The notes under the pieces are model-generated. The model made no database searches, had not been told where the DNA came from, and saw only the letters and a list, made by a program, of their open reading frames with translations. From contig JBAMJV010011028.1 of the NCBI GenBank assembly GCA_037951105.1, positions 1-64,000 of the forward strand: 64,000 bases of DNA, read 5' to 3'. Position 1 is the first letter of the stretch; every line of letters starts with the position of its first letter. The translations under genes and the position numbers were made by a program. Shown piece by piece: positions 32,301 to 38,711 of this stretch. The DNA comes from Echinarachnius parma. Its lineage: Eukaryota > Echinodermata > Echinoidea > Clypeasteroida > Echinarachniidae.

Positions 32301-34603
32301 ACAAGTTTATCCAATTGCTATACAAAAATTATTTTGTATAGCAAATTTGCTATGCAATTTTCGGGCTGGAAATTATTCCCTGCAGTGAAAGAGCGTCAAA
32401 CCTGATTTCTCTTCTCCCGCTTATTTGACGATGATGATCTCTGGACTGGGGAAGCCCCAAAGAAGTCCAGGACAGTTGTAGGCTTAGTCTTAGTCGGGGT
32501 CGGCGTTGGCAGCTTGGTCTGGGTCTTGGACGGTTTGGTTCCATTCGTCTTTGGTTTGGTCTTGGCGGGCTTAGGCTCTTCCTCTTCAGAATCTGATGTA
32601 GAATAGGAAAAATAGGAAAAATTGTAAATTTTCACACACTATTTGAGAACCATTGTTTTAGGAAATACTTGAGAACCATTGTTTTAGGAAATACGCACAA
32701 CTTAAACGTTTAGACAGATCTAGGTTAGACAGATCTACATTAGAACATTATCATTTGACTTTCATGACACGTGCCATTTAGTTTTCATGACTGCAAGTTT
32801 CCAAATTTTCAATTTCACTTAAAACTTTGGGGAACATATTATACTAATCTGATTTCAAGGACACTGCAAGATAATCAACTATATAACTGGGGTGGTCCAT
32901 GGGGACAACAAAATGATATGAAGATGTTAATTTGTTTTTTGTTTAGTGTTATTGACTCCTTATTAAACAAGAGCCCCAGGGGGGCACGACGCTCACCTGA
33001 GGTCAATCAATTCACATCTGGCGCATGTTCTCTCTGGCACCCTCAGAAGATATGAAATCAGTTGAAATCATGCCAAAATCTATAATGTGATGTACTATTT
33101 AATCAATAACTTTTGATCCCCTGTACCTAACATTATGATTTACCATAATGTTTGGGTGAATCATAAAAAAAGACAGACACACATATAAGACAAAGCTTAA
33201 CACATTTCACCAGCCACTGACCACTTCAGCATATTAACCCCACTCACATAGGGACCCTATGGGGCCATTCTGCGATGGCCTGTCATACTTCTGGATCTTG
33301 AGAAGAAGATATTTAAAATTAACGTATTTTTTACACTTGGTGCCCTCCCCCAGGGCCCCCCTGAGGGCCACGCCCACCATTTTAGCAACTTCGATTCCTC
33401 TACCCCTAAGGATGATTCCTGCCATGTTTGGTTGGAATCTAATCATTGGTTCTGGAGAAGAAGATGAAAATGTATATTTCCTATGGTAGGGCCCCCAAAA
33501 AAACTGTTACGCCCACAGGGCCCTTGTGGGGCCACCCACAAAAATCTTGTGAACAACTTTCATTCTTCATCAATAGAGGCATCTACATATGAAATATCAG
33601 GTCTGTCATACTTCTGGATCTTGAGAAGAAGATGTTTAAAATTTACATATTTTTTACACTTGGTGCCCTCCTCCAGGGCCCCCCTGGGGGCCACGCCCAC
33701 CATTTTAGCAACTTTGGTTCCTCTACCCCTAAAGATGATTCCTGCCATGTTTGGTTGGAATCTAATCATTGATTCTGGAGAAGAAGATGAAAATGTATAT
33801 TTCCTATGGTAGGGCCCCCAAAAAAACTGTTACGCCCACAGGGCCCTTATGGGACCACCCACAAAAATCTTGTGAACAACTTTCATTCTTCATCAATAGA
33901 GGCATCTAAATATGAAATATCAGGTCTGTCATACTTCTGGATCTTGAGAAGAAGATGTTTAAAATTTACATATTTTTTACATTTGGTGCCCTCCCCCAGG
34001 GCCCCCCTGGGGGCCACGCCCACCATTTTAGCAACTTTGGTTCCTCTACCCCTAAATATGATTCCTGCCAAGTTTGGTTGGAATCCGATCATTGGTTCTG
34101 GAGAAGAAGATGAAAATGTAAAAAGTTTACGGACGACGGACGACGCACGACGCACGACGCACGACGGACGACGGACGACGGACGACGGACGACGGACGAA
34201 AAGCGATCACAATAGCTCACTTGAGCCTTTGGCTCAGGTGAGCTAACAAAATGCTGTCTTTTAAAGTTTGTTTTGGATGCCATGGCCCCCAGTTGACTCA
34301 ACTCATACTATCACAGTGTTCCTGGACCCAGATCAGTCTAAAATTGCTTCATACTTTACCCGAATCAAAGATGATGTTTGACTTCTTTATCTTGGTTGGT
34401 TTTGCATTTCGATGTTGCGCCTTCCCCGCGCCAGAAGAGGCAAAGTCGTCATCGTCCTCGTCATCGTTGAGTTTTCGCTTGCCCTTCCCATAATGCTTTA
34501 AGGCTGTTTTGGAGTCGGTTCTAGAGGGCGGCGGGGACTTGCTCTGAAAGAAAGAGCGGATGTCCTCCTGGCCTGGACTTGTCGCCTTAAACTTTGGCTT
34601 TGG
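16338..34603 (-). CDS. RFC1: Replication factor C subunit 1 (large clamp-loader subunit), 13 exons, C-terminus not found
   Basis: RFC1 is the large subunit of the nuclear RFC complex that loads PCNA at primer-template junctions. The exons join in compatible phases to about 821 codons. In order they give a PIP-box-like DIRSFF; a Lys/Asp-rich segment ending FDSDSEEEE; a second DFFG element; a Lys/Pro/Thr-rich linker; YRSYLNREGPRALG leading into the BRCT domain (YGGRVTGSVSKKT); WVDKYKP; Walker A GPPGVGKTTT; ELNASDSR; Walker B LIMDEVDG; the arginine-finger/sensor region CNDRSHPKIRSL; and IAFKE through HNLSMW. Vertebrate RFC1 is about 1150 residues, so roughly 320 C-terminal residues are missing here. 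The BRCT exon contains a one-base frameshift in a G-run and is followed by eight derived copies. Several other exons have decayed duplicates. The exon holding the start codon is uncertain. Confidence 0.93.
16530..16780. repeat. (ATC/CAC)n microsatellite
   Basis: Trinucleotide repeat just upstream, in RFC1 orientation, of the last recognisable exon. The open frames on both strands are low-complexity artefacts. Confidence 0.92.
16912..17480. repeat. G-run rich repeat with 'gccgagaccaag' units
   Basis: Degenerate tandem motif (ttcgaagccgagaccaagta, ttcgaggccgagaccaag) between G-runs at about 16940, 17050, 17198 and 17430. No coding content. Confidence 0.8.
17540..18016. repeat. (CAC/CAT)n microsatellite in RFC1 intron
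   Basis: Roughly 450 bp of trinucleotide repeats (CAC, ATC) with occasional higher-order repetition ('aagatcatcatcaatatcat' occurs twice). It produces long artificial poly-Thr, poly-Val and poly-Ser frames on both strands. Confidence 0.95.
18019..18114 (-). CDS. RFC1: RFC1 exon: AAA+ lid
   Basis: 96 nt encoding MMSIAFKEKVSIPQASLDGM and ANQDVRQ, the helical lid of the ATPase. Phase 0-0. The donor is followed at once by an (ATC/CAC)n microsatellite. Confidence 0.93.
18479..18616 (-). CDS. RFC1: RFC1 exon: sensor 1 / arginine-finger region
   Basis: 138 nt encoding EMIQMIKNTHVPIICICNDR and SHPKIRSLVNYCFDLRFSRP, close to IPIICMCNDRNHPKIRSL of human RFC1. Phase 0-0. Its intron neighbour is a TTAA element only 26 bp away. 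Confidence 0.95.
18643..19139. mobile_element. TTAA-flanked TIR element, family E copy 2, 497 bp
   Basis: Inverted relative of 13626-14216 inserted in an RFC1 intron. TTAA at 18639-18642 and 19140-19143, ends AGGGGTAGTACAG and the complementary CTGAACTACCCCT, interior 'atctggggcccagat'. Confidence 0.87.
19552..19767 (-). CDS. RFC1: RFC1 exon: ELNASDSR and Walker B
   Basis: 216 nt, phase 0-0. Encodes FKELNASDSRNKKKL, then HCLIMDEVDGVAGNEDRGGI with the catalytic Walker B aspartate/glutamate. Donor GTATGA, acceptor ttgcag. Confidence 0.95.
19846..19960 (-). pseudogene. Partial duplicate of the ELNASDSR exon
   Basis: Repeats the first 38 codons of the exon at 19552-19767 (ETGFSFKELNASDSR through QSISD) with a good acceptor. 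It loses homology before Walker B and runs into intron sequence without a clear donor. It precedes the intact exon in transcription order, so its acceptor could be used first. Confidence 0.85.
20125..20219 (-). CDS. RFC1: RFC1 exon: Walker A
   Basis: 95 nt encoding KNKEDGSMFRAALLSGPPGV and GKTTTATLVCR. The P-loop GPPGVGKT binds ATP. Phase 1 in and phase 0 out, with donor GTAAGA. Confidence 0.95.
20230..20440. repeat. (AAT/AAC)n microsatellite
   Basis: AT-rich trinucleotide and hexanucleotide repeats (aataac, aataat) in an RFC1 intron just upstream of the Walker A exon. Encodes only artificial poly-Leu and poly-Ile frames. Confidence 0.93.
20500..20570 (-). repeat. tRNA-like SINE head fragment
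   Basis: Minus strand reads like the 5' part of a tRNA: A-box-like 'tagtggttagagcactga' and a B-box-like 'agcttcgattcatgg'. No acceptor-stem pairing or intact B-box, so it is a SINE remnant. Confidence 0.55.
20887..20965 (-). pseudogene. Decayed copy of the 3' end of the WVDKYKP exon
   Basis: Aligns with 21424-21500 (shared: tacg.ctgctcttg, gtggtcaacca.ttgg, tttcttggcg). It has substitutions throughout and no downstream exon body. It lies 460 bp 3' of the true exon, next to a C/A homopolymer tract. Confidence 0.8.
21424..21898 (-). CDS. RFC1: RFC1 exon: end of BRCT, linker, WVDKYKP
   Basis: 475 nt. Begins AQSFGVKQIQEEDLYELI (last BRCT helix), continues with a Lys/Ser/Thr/Pro-rich linker, and ends with EMWVDKYKPGSTKQIIGQQG and LAKWLTTWHNNF, the start of the AAA+ module in all RFC1 proteins. 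Phase 0 in, phase 1 out. Confidence 0.92.
22148..22300. mobile_element. Palindromic MITE, family D copy 2
   Basis: Ends 'tagcccatttcataagacac' and the inverted 'gtgttttatgaaatgggcta', flanked by TA. Inner arms share 'aagtgtccaattattgtaac' with the copy at 6991-7155. In an RFC1 intron. Confidence 0.82.
22488..23758 (-). repeat. Tandem array of eight derived BRCT-exon copies
   Basis: Copies at 22488-22604 (decayed), 22641-22766, 22804-22929, 22966-23096, 23134-23259, 23297-23427, 23465-23595 and 23633-23758, separated by 36-37 nt spacers. Each derived copy has lost the exon's first third and carries an 11-bp deletion relative to the founder. Seven have an AG acceptor (tatcacag or similar) and a GTGAG donor. 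Four (22641, 22804, 23134, 23633) are exactly 126 nt, phase 0-0 and open, encoding KAMVEKYGGRVTGSVSKKTS and the REPGE(S/A)KVAK end. Three (22966, 23297, 23465) share a 5-bp insertion that breaks frame. Unit period is 162-168 bp. Spacers look too short for normal introns, so most copies are probably not used. Confidence 0.93.
23796..23976 (-). CDS. RFC1: RFC1 BRCT exon (full-length founder), with +1 frameshift
   Basis: 181 nt with acceptor tcaaag and donor GTGAGA. It encodes GADSCLEGMTFVFTG, then after a frame change GVIECFDKDELKAMVEKYGG and the rest of the BRCT core. The orthologous human segment is exactly 60 residues (180 nt). Here a run of six G (23930-23935) leaves one base too many, and a stop follows in the unshifted frame. 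Either the G-run is a sequencing error or the allele is broken. Confidence 0.85.
24346..26395. mobile_element. Giant TA-flanked palindromic element (interrupted)
   Basis: Inverted ends CCGTATTTG(T/C)CGGTGTATTA flanked by TA. The two arms of roughly 600 bp meet near 25802 in a stem built of 'tcagtcttgactgaagttag'. The left arm is interrupted by the 830-bp element at 24604-25433. No transposase is encoded. TA duplication suggests Tc1/mariner-type mobilisation (inference). It sits in the RFC1 intron before the BRCT exon. Confidence 0.88.
24604..25433. mobile_element. hAT-like MITE, 830 bp, 8-bp target duplication
   Basis: Ends TAATGCTGTAAC and GTTACAGCATTA are perfectly inverted, followed by subterminal 'cgatccgatc' repeats. 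It is flanked by CCCTTCCC on both sides (24596-24603 and 25434-25441). The inner part (about 24780-25300) is itself a near-perfect palindrome with a repeated 'ctgcagagtctaagt' core. An 8-bp duplication is typical of hAT transposons. Confidence 0.9.
26590..26690 (-). repeat. Diverged copy of the 'accaccaccc' repeat
   Basis: Minus strand carries 'ggaaccaccacccaaa' and 'gtagtccattccaccaac', homologous to repeats starting at 43185 and 53358. Directly abuts the RFC1 exon donor at 26701. Confidence 0.65.
26702..26961 (-). CDS. RFC1: RFC1 exon: KGQTVTSP repeats and pre-BRCT segment
   Basis: 260 nt. The first half is a degenerate 8-11 residue repeat (KGQTVTSPA, KGQTITTPS, KGKTVTSPP). The second half encodes NAMYRSYLNREGPRALGTRE, nearly identical to YRSYLNREGPKALGSKE of human RFC1. 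Phase matches both neighbours. Confidence 0.9.
27044..28489. mobile_element. TA-flanked TIR element, about 1.45 kb, with internal tandem repeats
   Basis: Ends AACTGGGTTCCAAAAGAAAC and its inverted copy, flanked by TA. Inside, about 27410-28110, are four tandem units of roughly 130-165 bp containing 'gtgacctttgacctttgacc', 'catgaccccaaaatctaatc' and 'ttcttgagataacgcgatca'. They end in a hairpin 'gcctccggctacttcgttgc'. The tandem part belongs to a separate nested element (about 27240-28175). Confidence 0.78.
28500..28790. other. Intron sequence with 'ggccac' repeat fragments
   Basis: Degenerate dispersed repeat ('ttaaattgggacaggccatc', 'ttttacttgcccgactgggc'). No exon seen. Confidence 0.45.
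28800..29400 (-). pseudogene. Three decayed tandem copies of the RFC1 linker exon 3' half
   Basis: Units start near 28810, 29006 and 29207 (period about 193-201 bp). They repeat the exon's end (ggagatggttttgc, then cagtggcc and gtaggggtcttac) plus flanking intron (cgctacccgttaaattcat, ttgtttctgaattt). Frames are broken by indels and T-run expansions. The true exon at 29402 is the fourth and only intact member. Confidence 0.85.
29402..29606 (-). CDS. RFC1: RFC1 exon: Ala/Pro/Lys-rich linker
   Basis: 205 nt encoding VTNNNNKAKEATPKKD, SRPTPTKSSARL and KTPTKEKAAASPAKPSP. Low-complexity basic linker without a fold signature. Phase 0 in and phase 1 out, matching the 26702-26961 exon. Three decayed copies follow on its 3' side. 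Confidence 0.75.
29901..30055 (-). CDS. RFC1: RFC1 exon: basic linker
   Basis: 155 nt, encoding KGTGLASKLAAKVRAETRVP and then DRDTDKAAK to the donor GTAAGT. This copy has both splice sites and keeps frame with its neighbours. Two partial copies lacking donors lie at 30140-30247 and 30330-30451. Confidence 0.75.
30140..30451 (-). pseudogene. Two partial copies of an RFC1 linker exon
   Basis: Copies end (minus-strand 5' side) at 30247 and 30451, each with an intact-looking acceptor (ttttcag or tctcag) and the LASKLAA(K/N)VRAETRVPET coding segment. Neither has a recognisable donor and both run into unrelated sequence. They lie between the upstream exon (30803) and the full exon (29901), so their acceptors could compete during splicing. 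Confidence 0.78.
30803..30911 (-). CDS. RFC1: RFC1 exon: acidic HEDEDF segment
   Basis: 109-nt exon encoding KKPRLDLEEHEDEDFQATLQ and LDSKP. It matches the HEDEEFARTLAMLDEEPK segment of human RFC1 in position and character. Donor GTAACT, acceptor tgtcag. Confidence 0.82.
30955..31305 (-). mobile_element. tRNA-derived SINE
   Basis: On the minus strand the head near 31300 reads 'ttggtagagcgcgcgctttc' (A box) and 'cgagttcgaaccctgcc' (B box). The body follows, and the tail near 30960-31020 contains 'aagtgcttagagatgatta'-like sequence ('gcgctatataaat' motif) ending in AAT repeats. Tail fragments of the same kind recur at 24060-24140 and 41015-41085. Inserted in an RFC1 intron. Confidence 0.75.
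31540..31801. mobile_element. TA-flanked MITE, 262 bp
   Basis: Perfect inverted ends starting CCATCATTTGCAAAAGTTTA and extending 28 bp, flanked by TA at 31538-31539 and 31802-31803. Tc1/mariner-like by target site. Non-coding. Confidence 0.88.
32402..32592 (-). CDS. RFC1: RFC1 exon: second DFFG element
   Basis: Encodes SEEEEPKPAK, a Lys/Thr/Pro-rich stretch, then VLDFFGASPVQRS, matching the DFFGTGxVQRS element of RFC1 orthologues. Phase 1 in and phase 0 out, with GT-AG borders. Confidence 0.88.
32960..34245. repeat. Complex dispersed repeat with three 323-bp tandem units
   Basis: Bounded by 'acgctcacctgaggtc' and 'ggctcaggtgagct'. Inside are three tandem units (near 33280, 33600 and 33925) with 'tcatacttctggatcttgag', 'cacgcccaccattttagcaa' and 'ggttggaatctaatcattg', then a (GGACGAC)n run at 34130-34200. 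The unit gives similar 70-110 residue frames on both strands, which I regard as non-coding. Confidence 0.85.
34360..34603 (-). CDS. RFC1: RFC1 exon: PIP-box-like motif and acidic segment
   Basis: Acceptor tttcag at 34604 and donor GTAAAG below 34360. It starts in phase 0 and encodes QEDIRSFFQ, comparable to the N-terminal DIRKFF PCNA-interaction motif of human RFC1, then a KRKLNDDEDDDD stretch. It ends in IIFDSD, which is completed by the next exon exactly where human RFC1 has IIYDSDSE. No start codon lies in the exon itself. Confidence 0.88.
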
Positions 34604-36950
34604 CTGAAAACAAAGGAATATTGTACAAGAGGGAGAGAAAGAGAGAGAGAATGATAACAAATTCCCTTCTTCTTCCAGTACGAGTACAGATTGTTGTTGG
34701 CGTATTATCGTATTTGCACTTCTGGCCCGGACTCATCTTTCAATAAAATTGTATTTTAACAAAAGGAAAATGTACACAAGATATATTGTTATAAATTGAT
34801 TATGTTTTATCTTTCACTAGATAGTCTAGTCAGGTCATAATATTCATATTATGTTTTATTAAGTCTGACTTAGTAAGTAGAGTCGGTTCGGTCAATCACA
34901 CCGGTTACCGACCGTTTCAATCGGGACCCGGTTTCGTTTTTACAGAAACATTGCCCCGAAAAAGAAAAAAAATATATAAAAATGTTAAAAAAGAAATTAA
35001 GATTATCACTTAATGTAGCGGAATTCAAATAAAAACGGGGCAATCGATATCATTTACTTTAAAGAGTGGTTATTTTCGAGAAATTCTTGGTTCGTTACTT
35101 CGTTTGACAGTCAGAAATTGAACAGGAAGCGCAAAATTGCTAGTCATTTGAACGCTATTGCCTACAGATGTTCAGACAAAGTTAGGCCGACACTCCCGGG
35201 GAGTGTATGTATGATCAAGCTGATGAGCCAGTGCATTCAAAAAGTGGCTCAAAGTACGTATTTGGTAATTTTATACCATTTAAAAATGTTTTGATATTCT
35301 ACTTACATGATTCTATGGCTGAACAAAACAAAAAATAAGCCCCGAAACAATGAAAAAAACTGTGCAAATTATCGGGAAATTTTGATCGCAGCGGAGCATC
35401 GCGATGCTAGCTGGCCGACTGCGTGCGTGCCGCGCCGGGAACTGAAGTTAGCTAGCATATATCATATAGCATGCACTCGCGATTTTCTCGCGATATCGGG
35501 ACCCGAAAACTTGCTACTAACTTCAACCTTCGATTTTAGCGGCTTGTTTCAGCTTGGCGCGATGCTGAACAAACGATTGATTTCTAGGTCCAATTTACTC
35601 CGGAAAAAATACTTTTCTTGCGAAACGTGAGTTAATTCTGGATAGTCTGTAACTATTTTCCCGTAAAGATTGATATGTAAATCCATAAAAGCGTCAATAT
35701 TTGTAATGCTATTTGCATATAAAAACAGCAATATAAAGCCCCAAACAGTGCATTTTTGCCAATGCTTGCACGATTGCGTGATTTTACCGGTCCGAGTTTC
35801 GACGGCAAAAATTTATCGGGATACCGGTTCCTGACCGGTTACAGTTTATCGGGACCCGGTTCCGAATATATCCGACATGACTCAGGCTTACTTCCTCTTA
35901 ATTAAGAACAAAGCCACACATACACTCATCGCCATTCACTTACGTGTTCGAACGTGCTGTTGACATGCACCACATCTTACACAAAATCATGCTACTTCAG
36001 TAAGCAGCATCATCACCATTATCGATCACAATCAGGCGCTAATATATTTGTTTTATGCATTAACTCACCATTTCACTCCAGATGGAACTTTCAAAATGAA
36101 AATTCTTGTCCAAAATGTGTAAATTTACCTCATTTAGCGTTAACGTCGACGTGAATACCCGTTTCTAGCATGCTGACTGTGTTGTAATGGCGACTCGGTT
36201 TTTTTCTGGTTCGTGTCCGAGTGCGCTCGCTACGCTGCAATTACGTACATGCGACACAATGCATTGCATAGCGATGTTTAGTTACGTGACGCTGCTACTG
36301 TGCACTCTCTTCGAGTGTCGACCATTCGAGATCGGATGTTGATCTTCCATCAAGACGTTGACTATTAACGCCGTAATTATGTGAACCAATGTCATCACGC
36401 TCTGCTACCAACATACATTCATGTGACTAAATGATTACGCCTTGTAAAAGACTAGTTGAACGAACTTTCATGTTTACATGTTATCACATGTTTACATGGT
36501 TATGCCATAGCCAGCCATAGCTGGCGCGTGTACAGTCGGCCTTTTCCTGCCAATTCCCGAAGGAAGACGGACTCACCAAAATTTTGCCGCTGAAAATGCA
36601 GATTTGGTGAGCATAGCAGAACGTATTTTGATTAAAAATTTGTATAATAAAAAATGATCAAATGTTGCACTATGCAACTATATATAGCTGGAGCGCAAAA
36701 GAAGTGAGAAAGAGAAGGTATGTGAGAGAGAAAAATCGGAAAGGTAGCTTCGACCACGATAAGCACTAGTGTAAGGTAAATGGTTACTGTATGTACAGAA
36801 CCATCTTACAGTGTAGATGTGAACAAAGCCAGGTCTGGATTCCCTATATTTGCTAGCCTAAAGGCTAAGCCCTACAGTATGGCTGGTGCACGCGCGCACA
36901 CACATGATCGATCATAAAAACACACACTCGTGCAAGGCAAATTTGTTGTT
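34604..36950. other. RFC1 5' intron or upstream region, no exon identified
   Basis: Includes an element-like block (about 34880-35875) with 'cgggacccggtt' and 'ccggttaccgacc' repeats at both ends, consistent with hAT-like subterminal repeats. No convincing start-codon exon was found. The 35307-35630 frame (+) has no family signature. Confidence 0.5.
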
Positions 36951-36951
36951 T

Positions 36952-37180
36952 CAAATATCTGAGATAAACTATAATTAGCAATTACTTATCTGAGATAAAC
37001 TATAATTAGCAATTACTAATTGCTAATTATAGTTTATCTCAGATATTTGAAACAACAAATTTGTTGTTTCAAATTTGTTGTTTCAAATTTGTTGTTTCAA
37101 ATTTGTTGTTTCAAATTTGTTGTTTCAAATTTGTTGTTTCAAATTTGTTGTTTCAAATTTGTTGTTTCAATTTTGTTGTT
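36952..37180. repeat. Palindrome followed by a 14-bp satellite
   Basis: An inverted repeat centred near 37019 (arms 'aaatatctgagataaactat' and complement) leads into about nine tandem copies of TTTGTTGTTTCAAA (to about 37170). The satellite unit equals the end of the palindrome arm, suggesting expansion from it. Confidence 0.88.
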
Positions 37181-37572
37181 TACTAATTGAATTAGTAAAC
37201 ACAATGTCAATGAATGAATGACACATTGATTGAAATTGTTGACAGACTGGCTTCATTAATTAATTTAACTCATTCTTGAATTTTGTTTTTAATTTTATTT
37301 TTAGCCAGATTCCAGAAGAACAATTCAACAAACAAGAAAATCATTGACGCAATACCGCGTCTCCGAGTCTGACCATTTAACTTTGATTGAAATTGAATTG
37401 TGTTTCAATGCGAAAATAACATTCTTAAATTCTGAACTTCTAAAGTTCCATTCATCAGCAGCGCAGCCGCAGTTAGCCCAAAGCCGAAGTTCCACTTCCA
37501 GTTCCAGCAGTAAGCGGGGCCCGCCGGCCTAGAGTCCGATGCCGCGCTGTACTTGATCATCGGATCAGCTGC

Positions 37573-37727
37573 AGCTAGCTTAGATCGACAAATCTATCGC
37601 TTTCATGGCCTTTTTGACATTATTATTGTTATTTTCACTGTCGGCATTCTATGCCGACAGTGAAAATAACAATAATAATGTCAAAAAGGCCATGAAAGCG
37701 ATAGATTTGTCGATCTACAGCTAGCTA
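37573..37727. repeat. Near-perfect 155-bp hairpin
   Basis: Arms of about 70 bp ('atagatttgtcgatctacag' and complement, 'gacattattattgttatttt' and complement) separated by a few bases ('ggcattctatgcc'). A C(G)-rich perfect palindrome 'aggcgccgtccgtaggacgg' follows at 37741-37769. Confidence 0.9.
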
Positions 37728-37740
37728 CACTATAACCTAA

Positions 37741-38536
37741 CCAGGCGCCGTCCGTAGGACGGCGCCTGGCATTCTGAGCTGTGTATACCGTGATGGTAAC
37801 ACTTTTTAGGCTTTAACGGCAAACACACTTCTACAAAACCATACAATATCATACTTTAAATAACATATCTCGGTTCATACTTACGAATTATGTTATGCAT
37901 GGACATCAATGATCCAACTGGTAAAACGTCTGATGCTCCATTCGTTTGATTTATCCTGAAATTTACTATAAAACTGGCAAGATTACAGAAGTGACGAAAA
38001 TGGTATCCGAATTTGTTCGCTGCATGTATGTAGGATCTTTGGCTGCATGCAATATCAGGTGATCGAAAACTTGTCGGCAATGCGCGAGGTCGCAGGTCAA
38101 ACTTTGGCGTACGAGCCTGGATGTGCGCGCGTTCTGTACAGCGATTGATCTATTTCTGCGTGCGCGATACACCCCTGTACACGGTACATGTGACAGTCCC
38201 TGGCAGTCAACCGATCGCCACTTACGCGCAGAATACCTCCTATCCCGCGCATGCGCTATGCATTGCCGACGAGTTTTCGGTCACCTGACATTGCATGCAG
38301 CGAACAAAGACGAAGGAAATAAGTCATCATCATCATCATCATCAATTTGAGGTAAGTTATCATTCTTTTGCAACAAATTAAATATCAAGCAAGGTAGGTT
38401 GAATGTTTAATTCATGTCTAGAACTAAAAAAATAATAATAATAATAGATGGAAAGTTCTTGAAACCACCCGTCGCAAAATTTCCTCAAAATTTTTTAACG
38501 TCTCGTCTTCACAGCGCCGTCCTACGGACGGCGCTG
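37741..38536. other. Segment bounded by related GCGCCGTCC palindromes
   Basis: Two perfect short palindromes of the same core (CAGGCGCCGTCC/GGACGGCGCCTG at 37742-37768 and CAGCGCCGTCC/GGACGGCGCTG at 38512-38536) delimit about 770 bp, with 'agctacacta' on the outer side of both. Possibly the two ends of a mobile element. No coding frame of note inside. Confidence 0.45.
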
Positions 38537-38708
38537 ATCACAGTTAGCTACACTACAGCTCGGACTGTGCACTTATGTCAACATGAACATGATTGATTCG
38601 AAACGCAGTTATAAAGTCGCATTCATGATCAACAGACAGCTTGATACGATCTGCAATTCTTCCTCCTGTGAAAACAAACTGAGCTTATGGATTAATTAAA
38701 TTACTTAC

Positions 38709-38711
38709 CAT
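38709..38711 (-). CDS. RFC1: Candidate RFC1 start-codon exon (tentative)
   Basis: On the minus strand an ATG is followed immediately by a strong donor GTAAGT. A one-codon coding exon ending in phase 0 would join correctly to the first recognised RFC1 exon (34603), placing Met directly before the PKPKFKATS segment. This is only a phase-compatible candidate; others cannot be excluded. Confidence 0.2.

Noticed and set aside
33234-34301. Repeated 70-146 codon frames (e.g. SYFWILRRR...VPSPRAPL)
   Set aside because: They arise from the 323-bp tandem unit, are open on both strands, and end in the GGACGAC simple repeat.
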